From: Candidatus Latescibacterota bacterium
Lineage (GTDB): Bacteria; Latescibacterota; UBA2968; UBA8231
Length of the DNA: 34,960 nucleotides
NCBI GenBank assembly: GCA_007571365.1
Contig: RKRN01000065.1
Span: 1-34,960 of the forward strand
Reading direction: 5' to 3'
Under the pieces are notes generated by a model that saw only the letters and a list, made by a program, of their open reading frames with translations, was not told the DNA's origin and made no database searches. Positions within the stretch are counted from its first letter, which is position 1. Every line of letters starts with the position of its first letter. A program made the translations under genes and the position numbers. Of the stretch, positions 1 through 7,390 are shown piece by piece.

Positions 1-1
1 G

Positions 2-7
2 TATAAT
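2..7 (+). promoter_or_regulatory. Candidate -10 promoter element
   Basis: A perfect TATAAT lies at the extreme left of the window, about 20 bases before the ribosome binding site of the DUF2089-like gene. The -35 element would be outside the window, so the promoter is only half visible. It would give a short leader with the strong site GGAGGTG at 29-35. Confidence 0.45.
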
Positions 8-40
8 TATGTCTAAATTCAATTTTTTGGAGGTGGAATT

Positions 41-424
41 ATCAAAGACTGGAAAGAGCTGACCGATCTGACGAAGGGGGCTCGTATCGTGGTGGAGCGG
101 GTTTTTCTGCCGGATAGTGCCATCGCAATCGAAGGGCAATTTGAGCCGCCCGTTCTGGCGCGTCTTGCCGCCGAGGACCAAGTATTCGTAATGGCCTTCG
201 TCCAAGTCCACGGCTCGATCAAGGAAATGGAGCGCATCTTTGGCATCAGCTACCCCACGGTCAAAAACCGATTGGATGCTATCGCCGAGCAGCTACCGTT
301 GGTCGAGACCGTGCAAAAGGGAGAAGCGGGCACGCCGCGCTCGCATCCTCAATCAGCGGCAGTGCTCGACAGCTTGGAACGCGGCGAGATCGACGTCAAA
401 GAAGCACTGCGGAGGCTCTCTTGA
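41..424 (+). CDS. DUF2089-like protein with C-terminal SHOCT-like motif
   Basis: About 127 aa. The central part (FEPPVLARLAAEDQVFVMAF, then HGSIKEMERIFGISYPTVKN) matches the DUF2089 pattern, with a helix-turn-helix-like segment that may bind DNA. The last 25 residues (VLDSLERGEIDVKEALRRL) are a SHOCT-like helical hairpin, repeated in two downstream proteins. There is no ATG in frame. The first GTG is at 89, but codons from 41 to 88 encode KDWKELTDLTKGARI, which reads like genuine N-terminal family sequence, and GGAGGTG at 29-35 is ideally placed for ATC at 41 (or ATT at 38). I therefore infer a rare non-AUG start; GTG at 89 would give 111 aa. The zinc ribbon found in longer family members is absent. 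The stop overlaps the next ATG (TGATG). A regulatory role for the operon is inferred. Confidence 0.7.
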   Translation: MKDWKELTDLTKGARIVVERVFLPDSAIAIEGQFEPPVLARLAAEDQVFVMAFVQVHGSIKEMERIFGISYPTVKNRLDAIAEQLPLVETVQKGEAGTPRSHPQSAAVLDSLERGEIDVKEALRRLS

Positions 425-699
425 TGCTGCCGCCGCTGCTCCTGCGATTGCGGATCCAAGACGACAAGCGCCGCATCCGGCTTTGGATCCCGCTTATAGT
501 GCTATGGCCGCTCATTGCCGTCGTGGTGCTGCTGGGGACGCCTGTTGCAGTGCTATTAGCGGCGCACTCGGGTCGCCGCGCTCAGAGCCGTTCCGTCCTG
601 CTAGCCGGCCCTTTGCTTTTATACGTGCTGGCCTCGCTGCGCGGCCTGCGCTGCAACGTAGTCTCCGGCGGGGAGCGCGTGTTCATTTCAATTGATTAG
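424..699 (+). CDS. Small hypothetical membrane protein
   Basis: 91 aa, starting at the ATG that overlaps the previous stop codon (TGATG), so it is translationally coupled to the DUF2089-like gene. It has two hydrophobic stretches (LWIPLIVLWPLIAVVVLLGT-like near the N-terminus, then a second around VLLAGPLLLYVLASL) separated by a basic segment (HSGRRAQSRS), which suggests two membrane helices. The C-terminus (SGGERVFISID) is polar. I do not recognise a named family. Its place between a DUF2089-like gene and a DUF4097 gene resembles envelope-stress operons of the YvlB/LiaX kind, but that is context only. Its stop codon TAG overlaps the AGGAGG site of the next gene. Confidence 0.65.
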   Translation: MLPPLLLRLRIQDDKRRIRLWIPLIVLWPLIAVVVLLGTPVAVLLAAHSGRRAQSRSVLLAGPLLLYVLASLRGLRCNVVSGGERVFISID

Positions 700-708
700 G
701 AGGCTGTG

Positions 709-1722
709 ATGACGAAAGAACGACGCAGAATTCTCGACATGCTTGCGGCGGGGAAGGTCACTGTAGAAGAGGCCGAGCACCTCTTAGAGGTGCTGCAAGG
801 GACTCGCAAGAGGCATAGAACGATACCTAACGTTGAGGTGCTACAAGACTCTCTTGAAGGACTCGAAGAGATACCTAACGTTGAGGCGCTACAAGACTCC
901 TCTGAAGCCCCCGAAAGCGACAACGACGCCCGCGACCAAGACGGCAAGGCTGCTAGGCGCGACGACACGTTCGCCGTGGGCGACAACCCGCGTCTCGTGG
1001 TGCGCGGCTTCAACGGCCGCATCCGGGTCCACGCCGGCGAATCTGGCTCGATTCACGTGCGGGCGAGGCTGAAAAAACCGCGCGAAATCCAGTACAGTGC
1101 CACCCAAGAAGGCGACTTCGTCGCGGTCGAAGCCAAGCCGGATCGGCCATCCGCGGGATTCCCGCACGGATTCTCCCGTCAGCACCCCGGCGCAAACATC
1201 GAGGTTACGGTACCCGTCACAACTAGCGTGGACTTGGCGACTAGCAACGGGCCAGTGGAACTCCGGGGCACAGAGCGCGGCGGGACCGTGCAGACCAAAA
1301 ACGGGCCTATACGGGTCGAACAATTCAAGGGCGCCCTAAACGCGACGACCCAAAACGCCCCGCTCGCGATCAAGACGCTCTCTGGCTCGGCCGAGCTTGC
1401 TACCTCGAATGGCCGCGTATCCATTGAGGACGCACACGGCTGCTTCAATGCGCGGACGACCAATGGGACGATAAAATTTCAGGGGAGCCTCGCGCCAGGG
1501 AACAGCAATAGACTCTCTACCACCAATGGCAACATCAAAGTAGCTCTAGACGCCGAGCCGAGCCTCGCGCTAACGGCTGCGACGACCAATGGGCGAGTCC
1601 GCTGCGAGGTCCCGGGCTTTGTCGCGTCGGTTGAAAAGCGCCACAAACTCGAGGGGACTATAGGCGAAGGCGAGGCCGAGTTGATTGCCCAAACCTCAAA
1701 CGGATCCATTGCGCTTCAATAG
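709..1722 (+). CDS. SHOCT-like and DUF4097 beta-repeat protein (YvlB/LiaX-like)
   Basis: 337 aa from ATG 709, five bases after AGGAGG at 698-703. A GTG at 706 is too close to that site. Residues about 4-27 (RRRILDMLAAGKVTVEEAEH) form the SHOCT-like hairpin. A charged linker follows with a 16-residue tandem duplication (IPNVEVLQDSLEGLE / IPNVEALQDSSEAPE). The rest is a DUF4097 beta-strand array: a TxNGxI/V motif recurs about seven times (ATSNGPVEL, QTKNGPIRV, ATSNGRVSI, RTTNGTIKF, STTNGNIKV, ATTNGRVRC, QTSNGSIAL). No signal peptide is visible, so it is probably cytoplasmic or held at the membrane by its neighbour. In Firmicutes the same architecture occurs in LiaX/YvlB envelope-stress proteins; the function here is unknown. 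Confidence 0.85.
   Translation: MTKERRRILDMLAAGKVTVEEAEHLLEVLQGTRKRHRTIPNVEVLQDSLEGLEEIPNVEALQDSSEAPESDNDARDQDGKAARRDDTFAVGDNPRLVVRGFNGRIRVHAGESGSIHVRARLKKPREIQYSATQEGDFVAVEAKPDRPSAGFPHGFSRQHPGANIEVTVPVTTSVDLATSNGPVELRGTERGGTVQTKNGPIRVEQFKGALNATTQNAPLAIKTLSGSAELATSNGRVSIEDAHGCFNARTTNGTIKFQGSLAPGNSNRLSTTNGNIKVALDAEPSLALTAATTNGRVRCEVPGFVASVEKRHKLEGTIGEGEAELIAQTSNGSIALQ
823..918 (+). repeat. 48-bp tandem duplication in a coding linker
   Basis: Two adjacent 48-base units (823-870 and 871-918) begin ATACCTAACGTTGAGG and continue with a shared CGCTACAAGACT or TGCTACAAGACT. The first 30 or so bases are nearly identical and the units diverge toward their ends. The unit is a multiple of three, so the frame is kept and 16 residues are added to the linker between the SHOCT-like and DUF4097 parts. 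Confidence 0.85.
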
Positions 1723-1752
1723 CCAAGCGCAGCAACCAACAGGAGAACCGCC

Positions 1753-2172
1753 ATGAACGAAAACAGCAGACGCGTACTGGAGATGCTATCTGAGGGCAAG
1801 GTCTCGGTTGATGAAGCCGAGCGCCTGCTCTCCCTGGTCGACGAGAGTCCAGCGGCGACCCCAGCGGTGCAGCCGCTAGTACCGCTGCACGCGGGAGCAG
1901 CCCGCTATCTGCGAGTCACCATCGATTCAGATGGGGATGAGCACGTCGACGTCCGCGTGCCGCTGGCACTCTTCAAGGCCGGAGTCAAGCTGCACACCTT
2001 GCTGCCGGAGAAGGCGGAGAAAAAAATCAAGAAGAAGATCAAGAAAAACGGCATCGACATTGACATTGACAATCTGCACGCCGAGGATTTAGAGCAGCTC
2101 ATCGACGCGCTAAGCGAGGTCGAAGTCAATATCCACGACGGGGACGATAAGGTCCGAATTTACTGCGAATAG
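1753..2172 (+). CDS. SHOCT-like N-terminal domain protein
   Basis: 139 aa, start fixed by AGGAG at 1741-1745. Residues 4-27 (SRRVLEMLSEGKVSVDEAER) are the same SHOCT-like hairpin as in the two genes upstream. A proline/alanine linker leads to a C-terminal domain (YLRVTIDSDGDEHVDVRVPL, then LHTLLP), a basic helix EKKIKKKIKKNG, and an acidic end (HAEDLEQLIDAL, VNIHDGDDKVRIYCE). The pattern of a short strand-rich domain followed by 'DGDDKVRIY' is typical of small companions of YvlB-like proteins. No signal peptide or membrane segment is visible. It is the last gene of the operon and is followed by a hairpin repeat that may end transcription. Confidence 0.8.
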   Translation: MNENSRRVLEMLSEGKVSVDEAERLLSLVDESPAATPAVQPLVPLHAGAARYLRVTIDSDGDEHVDVRVPLALFKAGVKLHTLLPEKAEKKIKKKIKKNGIDIDIDNLHAEDLEQLIDALSEVEVNIHDGDDKVRIYCE

Positions 2173-2174
2173 AC

Positions 2175-2275
2175 TTAGTACATGACACGTACTCTGCGTA
2201 GGCGTCTTCTATATAGGTCCCTGGGAGTGCGGGCCTCTGGCCCGCAATGCGGGCGGGACGCCCGCGCTCCCAGGG
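2175..2275 (+). repeat. Palindromic intergenic repeat, copy A
   Basis: Begins TTAGTACATGACACGTACTC three bases after the preceding stop codon and shares about 58 of 60 bases with copy B 147 bases downstream. It then holds a nested palindrome: 2219-2234 pairs with 2260-2275 over 16 positions with one G-T, and an inner GCCCGC/GCGGGC hairpin lies between. Unlike copy B it lacks the inverted right end. Confidence 0.85.
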
Positions 2276-2286
2276 GGCTATTTTTG
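2219..2286 (+). terminator. Possible intrinsic terminator in repeat copy A
   Basis: The 16-bp stem at 2219-2234/2260-2275 is followed by GGCTATTTTTGG, with a run of five T. It lies about 50 bases after the last gene of the SHOCT-like operon and could stop its transcripts. The loop is large and itself folded, and the T run starts a few bases after the stem, so efficiency is uncertain. Confidence 0.4.
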
Positions 2287-2321
2287 GATATTGGATGCAA
2301 CATTAATTCATACGATTAGTA

Positions 2322-2425
2322 TTAGTACATGACACGTACTCTGTGTAGGCGTCTTCTACATAGGTCCCTAGGAGTGCGGGCGTCCCGCCCGCACGCCCGG
2401 CTGAGACCTTCATGTCGTGTACTAA
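2322..2425 (+). repeat. Palindromic intergenic repeat, copy B, MITE-like
   Basis: A 104-base unit. The left end TTAGTACATGACACGTA and the right end TTCATGTCGTGTACTAA (2409-2425) are inverted repeats matching at 14 of 17 positions. Inside is a perfect hairpin GTGCGGGCG-TCC-CGCCCGCAC at 2374-2394. It carries no coding capacity. The size and inverted ends fit a miniature inverted-repeat element or a REP-type element mobilised in trans. Confidence 0.7.
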
Positions 2426-2535
2426 GGTGAATAGAAGTTATTTGGACGCGTCGTTTCCCGTAGGAGTCGCCCGTTAGCCAAACCATGGTATGAGATGGCC
2501 CGCGAGGCCCATTGAGATGGGAGTTGAGTAGTACT

Positions 2536-5187
2536 ATGCACGCATTAAAGTGGACATTGCTGGTCGCCATCCTCGGCCTATGGGGGACGGAGGCCGTCTG
2601 GTCGGAAGAGAACGAAGAGAAAGAGGAGGCTGCCGAGGAAGGGGCCGCCGACGCAGAAGAGGAAGACGAGGAGGACAAAGGTCCCAAATTTGCCAAAGTA
2701 ATCAAGGGCTTTGACAAGGTCGAAGGGCTGTTTGAGCTGTACCGAGATCCAGCAGAAAACAAAGTGTTCCTGGCCATTCGGCCCGGCCAGTTCGACCAGC
2801 TCTACCTGTGTAGCATCACGCGCACTCAGGGCGACGGCTACTTCTTTGATTCGGCTTCGCTGGTCTCCATCGGTCGGGGCTCGGGCACGTTCCCCTTTGT
2901 CTTTCAGCGAGTCGGCAAAAAGGTATTCTTCGCCCACAAGAATGTGTACTACCGGGCCGAGCCGGACGCCGCCATCCGGCGGGCCGTGGACCGGGGGCTG
3001 TCCGATTCGATTATAGGCGTTGGCAGTATTGAGGGGCAGCCCCATCCCGAGACCGGCGCAGTACTAGTGGACCCTAGTGGTTTCTTCATTCAGGACATCG
3101 CCTTAGTAAGTTCCTTCTTCAGCGAGTACCTCAAAAAGGGGTCGTATCGCTTCGACAACGACAATAGTTATTTCGGCGCATTGCAGAATTTCCCGCACAA
3201 CACCGAAATCGACGTGGTGCTGCACTTTGAATCCGACTCACCGCAAAGGGACATCCCGACCCTAGCGGATACGCGAAGTTTCCAGCACATCTATCACTAC
3301 AGCCTGTCCAGCCTGCCCGAGTCGGATTTCCGCCCGCGCTTGGCCGACGACCGAGTGGGGCACTTCACCACTTTGTACCAAGACTACACTTCAGTACTCA
3401 AAGACGACCCATACGTGCGCTACGTCGAGCGCTGGCACCTGGAGAAAGCCGAGCCCAAATTCGACCGGTCGCCGCCCAAAAAGCCGATTGTGTTCTGGCT
3501 AGAAAACACGATTCCACCCGAGTACCGAGACGCAGTGCGCGAGGGAATTTTAGTGTGGAATAAGGCATTCGAACCGCTCGGTTTTGAAGGAGCGATCGTG
3601 GCCAAGCAGCAGCCCGATGACGCCGAGTGGGACGCGGCCGATGTGCGCTATAGCGTGGTGCGCTGGATGGTGCAGCCCGGTCGAGGATACGCGGTGGGAC
3701 CGTCGCGCACCAATCCCTTTACCGGCGAAATTTTCGACGCCGATATCCGCATCAGCGCGGATTTTGTCCGCTACGCTCATTTGGAGTTCACCGAACTAGT
3801 CGATCCGGTGGGGCGAGAACCTGCGGTCGCCGCGGCTATGGGGCACAGCCGGGGATTGTGCGATATGGCCGACGGGCTGAGGCAAGAGGCCGCTTTCGGG
3901 TGGCACTTGTTGGCAGCGCGAACCGCGGCCGGCGGGGGCGAGGTCGATGAAAAGGAGTTCATCCGCCAGCTAATCGTCGAATTAGTAGCGCACGAGGTGG
4001 GCCACACCCTCGGCCTGCGGCACAATTTCAAGGGCAGCACCATCCACCCGCTCGACGCGCTGCACGACCGCCGCGTCACCGACCGCGAAGGCATCTCCAG
4101 CTCGGTGATGGACTACAACCCGGTCAATATCGCCCCAGAGGGCCAACAGCAAGGCGAGTACTACCAGACGACGCTGGGGCCATACGACTACTGGGCCATT
4201 GAGTACGCCTACCGGCCGCTAGAGGCGGACAGCCCGGCCAGCGAGCAGGCCCAACTGGCCAAGATCGCCGGCCGAGTGGCGGCAAAAGAGCTGGCCTACG
4301 GCACGGACGAGGACGCCTTGTACTGGACCCGGGGTATCGACCCGAGCGCAGCGCGTTGGGACTTGCGCGACGACCCGATTGCCCACTACCGCGACCAAGT
4401 CGCCCTGTCGCAAGAACTTTGGGCCAAAGTAGAGGACAAGTTCGAGCAGCCGGGCGAGCGCTACCAAACCCTGCGGCGGGTGTTCGGCTGGGGCTTTAGG
4501 CCCTACTGGTCGGGTGCGGGCAATGTCAGCCGCTACATCGGCGGCATCTATCACTACCGCGACCACGTGGACGATGGACGGCTGCCGCTACAGCCGGTGC
4601 CGCCTGCCCGGCAGCGCGAGGCACTCGACTTTCTGGTGGAGCATGTATTTGGGCCAGACGCCTTTGGTTGGTCGCCGGAGTTGCTCAACAAGTTGGCGCC
4701 GGAACGCTGGGTTGATTTCACTTGGTCGGTGTTCGACGTGCCGCGCATTGATTACCCCATCCACGACATTGTGTCGAGCATCCAACAGCAGCCGCTCAAT
4801 CGGTTCTACGATCCAACGCTGCTGAGCCGCCTGCAAGATCTGGAGCTGCGCTATGAAGGCGACGATACCTTCGGGATGGTGGAGCTGTTTACCGGACTGC
4901 GGCAGTCTATCTGGGCGGAGTTGGAGACCGGCAGCTCCATCGACAGCTTTCGCCGCAACTTGCAGCGGGCACAGCTACAAAAACTAATCGGGCTGGTGCT
5001 CAGGCCCGTCCCGGGCACTCCCGAAGATGCCCGCACCTTGGCCCGAGCGGACTTGCAAACCATCGCCACCCAGATCGAAACGCGGCTGGCCGGCCATGCG
5101 CTAGACGCGTATAGCCGCGCCCACCTCGAAGAGACCAAGGCGCGGATTGAGGCTGCGTTGGAAGCTGGATTGGAGCGGAGCTTGTAG
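2536..5187 (+). CDS. Secreted zinc-dependent metalloprotease (DUF5117/DUF5118 type)
   Basis: 883 aa from ATG 2536. This start gives a clean signal peptide (MHALKWTLLVAILGLWGTEA); an upstream TTG at 2512 would add eight polar residues. After the signal comes a very acidic stretch (residues about 25-48, almost all E/D/A), then the DUF5118/DUF5117-type region. The catalytic site is the metzincin motif HEVGHTLGLRH (H486, E487, H490, H496), and the Met-turn is SSVMDY (M525). Such proteins are predicted exported zinc endopeptidases of Bacteroidetes and related phyla with poorly known substrates. It stands alone between the repeat region and a convergent NYN gene. The acidic N-terminal segment may be a propeptide or linker. 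Confidence 0.9.
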   Translation: MHALKWTLLVAILGLWGTEAVWSEENEEKEEAAEEGAADAEEEDEEDKGPKFAKVIKGFDKVEGLFELYRDPAENKVFLAIRPGQFDQLYLCSITRTQGDGYFFDSASLVSIGRGSGTFPFVFQRVGKKVFFAHKNVYYRAEPDAAIRRAVDRGLSDSIIGVGSIEGQPHPETGAVLVDPSGFFIQDIALVSSFFSEYLKKGSYRFDNDNSYFGALQNFPHNTEIDVVLHFESDSPQRDIPTLADTRSFQHIYHYSLSSLPESDFRPRLADDRVGHFTTLYQDYTSVLKDDPYVRYVERWHLEKAEPKFDRSPPKKPIVFWLENTIPPEYRDAVREGILVWNKAFEPLGFEGAIVAKQQPDDAEWDAADVRYSVVRWMVQPGRGYAVGPSRTNPFTGEIFDADIRISADFVRYAHLEFTELVDPVGREPAVAAAMGHSRGLCDMADGLRQEAAFGWHLLAARTAAGGGEVDEKEFIRQLIVELVAHEVGHTLGLRHNFKGSTIHPLDALHDRRVTDREGISSSVMDYNPVNIAPEGQQQGEYYQTTLGPYDYWAIEYAYRPLEADSPASEQAQLAKIAGRVAAKELAYGTDEDALYWTRGIDPSAARWDLRDDPIAHYRDQVALSQELWAKVEDKFEQPGERYQTLRRVFGWGFRPYWSGAGNVSRYIGGIYHYRDHVDDGRLPLQPVPPARQREALDFLVEHVFGPDAFGWSPELLNKLAPERWVDFTWSVFDVPRIDYPIHDIVSSIQQQPLNRFYDPTLLSRLQDLELRYEGDDTFGMVELFTGLRQSIWAELETGSSIDSFRRNLQRAQLQKLIGLVLRPVPGTPEDARTLARADLQTIATQIETRLAGHALDAYSRAHLEETKARIEAALEAGLERSL

Positions 5188-5324
5188 GAATAATCGGCCG
5201 GAGATAAGTGGTGGAGACCAGCCGGGCGACCTTGTCGCATTTAGCACAATACCAAGCGCACTGCTTTCGGCGGCGCATGTTCACCGTGAATTTCTACGAA
5301 CATGTACCGTCGCCGGGGTGCGCC

Positions 5325-6107
5325 TCACAGCAACTCTGGGCGGAACTCCACGGCATTGATGGCCTTTTGCCGGTCGCCATCGTCCTCTAGTTCAAACTCA
5401 ATGATTGCGTTTTTTATTCTGAGATAGGCAAAATCCGCGTTGGACATCACCTCGCCCCGCACTGTGCGCAGGTCCGTAATGTGGAGAAAAACATCCTCGC
5501 GTATGGTGTCCAAGCCCAAGCCGGTCTGCACGGTCAAGAATCCGAAGCCCTTCTCCTCGTTGACCGCGTGTAGGTAGCCACGCAGGCGCTGGTCTGAGCC
5601 GCGACCGAACAGGATGCCGGGCACCAAGTACCCGGAAAAGTGGTGATCGACCTCTTCGCGCAGCGCGGTGCTGGTGTGCATAAAAGACAGCAGATCGACC
5701 CGCTTGCCCCGGTTTTGCAGGGCGCGCACCAAGCGCACGAAGTCGCCATCGCCGGTGCCCAACAGCACGTAGTCCAAATTCTGCGATTGCAATAGGGAGT
5801 CGATCGCTAGCTCTAAGTCGGAATCGGCCTTGATGACCGTCTCGCCCTCCGCATTGCGATAGCGCCGCACTTCTTTGAGTATCAGGTGGTATCCCTCGCG
5901 CCGCGCTCGATTGCGATACGTTTCCCTCTTTTGGCGGTGATCTGCGTCCACGTTTTCGCGCTCGCGGTCAACGGCCATATAGGCATTGGCCCGCACTACA
6001 ATCGCCTTCTGCGCCTCTACCAGGGCCTTGATCCGGCGAAACTGGATGCCGTGCCCGCCGCAGCGATTGAGATTCTCCATATCGAGAAATATGCCTGCTT
6101 TTAACAC
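5325..6107 (-). CDS. NYN (LabA/DUF88-like) nuclease fused to cold-shock-like domain
   Basis: 260 aa from GTG at 6107, preceded by AAAGGA six bases away. Longer readings would run into the neighbouring oxidoreductase gene. The N-terminal NYN/PIN-like domain has the expected acidic residues: GIFLDMEN (D9), KADSDLELAID (D96), LLGTGDGDF (D120, D122). Residues about 176-257 form an OB/cold-shock-like domain with RNP1-like KGFGFLTV and RNP2-like VFLHI. NYN proteins are metal-dependent RNases, so an RNA-binding OB domain suggests a cytoplasmic RNA-processing or decay enzyme. It lies 44 bases downstream of the Gfo/Idh/MocA gene on the same strand. Confidence 0.85.
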   Translation of the reverse strand: MLKAGIFLDMENLNRCGGHGIQFRRIKALVEAQKAIVVRANAYMAVDRERENVDADHRQKRETYRNRARREGYHLILKEVRRYRNAEGETVIKADSDLELAIDSLLQSQNLDYVLLGTGDGDFVRLVRALQNRGKRVDLLSFMHTSTALREEVDHHFSGYLVPGILFGRGSDQRLRGYLHAVNEEKGFGFLTVQTGLGLDTIREDVFLHITDLRTVRGEVMSNADFAYLRIKNAIIEFELEDDGDRQKAINAVEFRPELL

Positions 6108-6151
6108 GTGTATCCTTTGGGGAAAAGTGAATGGGACATTGCGGGATCTAT

Positions 6152-7228
6152 CTATATATGAAAAACGTAAAGGTCGCGGGAAGAAAGGGGCAATTCTACC
6201 CAGGCACCGCCTCGGCGATGGCTCTCGGCGACGGCGATGGTGGCTTCTGTGATGTGGTGGGCCAGGTCGATGTGGCCGCGCGTGGGTTGGCCGGATTCGT
6301 GCGCCGCCACTAAATCCTCCAAGCAGCACTGCGTCGTACTGCGCGGCGTCACTGGCTCAATGGGCACCTCCTCCCACAAGGCTTTCCGTCCTTGTCCAGT
6401 GCTGGGCTGGCGCAGTAAAACGCTGGCCCCGTTGTTGCACGAGCGGATGGCGCCCTCCGCACCAATGACCTCAAATTCCCACGGGGCCGCTGGAATGGAC
6501 CACGCCTCGACGCCATTGGCAAAGCGCAGTTGATAGGTGGCCAAGGGATCAGACGGAATGTGATTGCCCTCGACTTGCAAGCCGCGAGGCAACAGCTCGC
6601 CGCGCACGGCGGCAATCGCCGGATCGCCGATGAGATAGGACACCGTGTCGATCGAATGGATGTGCCCGTGCATCAGGCTGGAGCTGGCGTAGTGAACCAC
6701 GGTCTGCACCGCGCCGACCTGACCGGCGGCGACCGCGTCCTTGACCACCTCGTAGCGGTTGTCAAAGCGGCGCAAGACGCCGGTGTTAAACAGCGCGTTG
6801 TTGTGCTGTACGGCATCGCGGATTTCGTCGGCGCGCTCCAGCGAACTAGCCATGGCCTTTTCGAGGTAGATCATCGGCACACCTAGATTGGCCACCGCTA
6901 CCGCTAGGTCGGCATGAGAGTCGCCGCGAAAGCTCGCGTCCGGGGCCTCTCTGGCCGGCTTGGGCAAACAGGCCGCCGTGCAGATGGCTGCGATATCTGG
7001 CTCTTCGCGGCGGATCATGTCGCGGAAATCCGCGTACACGGCTGCTCCCCAGCGGCTTTGAAACGCCTCGCGTTTATCGGGCAGGATGTCCGCGCCGGCC
7101 ACCAACTCCAGCCGCTCGCTCGCCCTGGTGGCGGCTGCGACCGAATAAGGCAGGTCGCCGTGCCCCTCGTCGTCAATGGTGCTGCCCATGCGCCCGAGGC
7201 CGATGATAGCTACGGTGTATTTCTTCAT
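6152..7228 (-). CDS. Gfo/Idh/MocA family oxidoreductase
   Basis: 358 aa. AGAGGAG lies six bases before ATG 7228. The N-terminus is a Rossmann fold (VAIIGLGRMG, glycines 10, 12 and 15) for NAD(P). The usual EKP motif appears as YLEKAMASS, with Ala in place of Pro. The C-terminal alpha/beta domain has HGHIHSIDTVSYLIGDP, which carries the histidine and aspartate usually used in catalysis or sugar binding. The family oxidises or reduces sugars, inositols and related alcohols; the substrate here cannot be read. Length is normal. It may be cotranscribed with the NYN gene. Confidence 0.88.
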   Translation of the reverse strand: MKKYTVAIIGLGRMGSTIDDEGHGDLPYSVAAATRASERLELVAGADILPDKREAFQSRWGAAVYADFRDMIRREEPDIAAICTAACLPKPAREAPDASFRGDSHADLAVAVANLGVPMIYLEKAMASSLERADEIRDAVQHNNALFNTGVLRRFDNRYEVVKDAVAAGQVGAVQTVVHYASSSLMHGHIHSIDTVSYLIGDPAIAAVRGELLPRGLQVEGNHIPSDPLATYQLRFANGVEAWSIPAAPWEFEVIGAEGAIRSCNNGASVLLRQPSTGQGRKALWEEVPIEPVTPRSTTQCCLEDLVAAHESGQPTRGHIDLAHHITEATIAVAESHRRGGAWVELPLSSRDLYVFHI

Positions 7229-7390
7229 AGAGGCTCCTCTTTCGATGCAGCAGACAACCTACTCATCCCAGCCAGATTTCGCCAGCACCTCCCACCCGCT
7301 GCCCCAGTCTTGACAGTCTGTTAAACTATCGGTTCTTTTTGCAGCCGCCCGACTCTCGCATCCCGGTCGGCGGACCCGATCTGAGCTACC

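Noticed and set aside
5188-5324. Short frames between the metalloprotease and the NYN gene
   Set aside because: The gap is between convergent genes, and the frames there extend into one or the other gene without starts or motifs. I see nothing in it.
7310-7315. TTGACA as promoter of the radical SAM gene
   Set aside because: No -10-like hexamer occurs 16-18 bases downstream (the sequence there is TTCTTT), so the match is probably chance.
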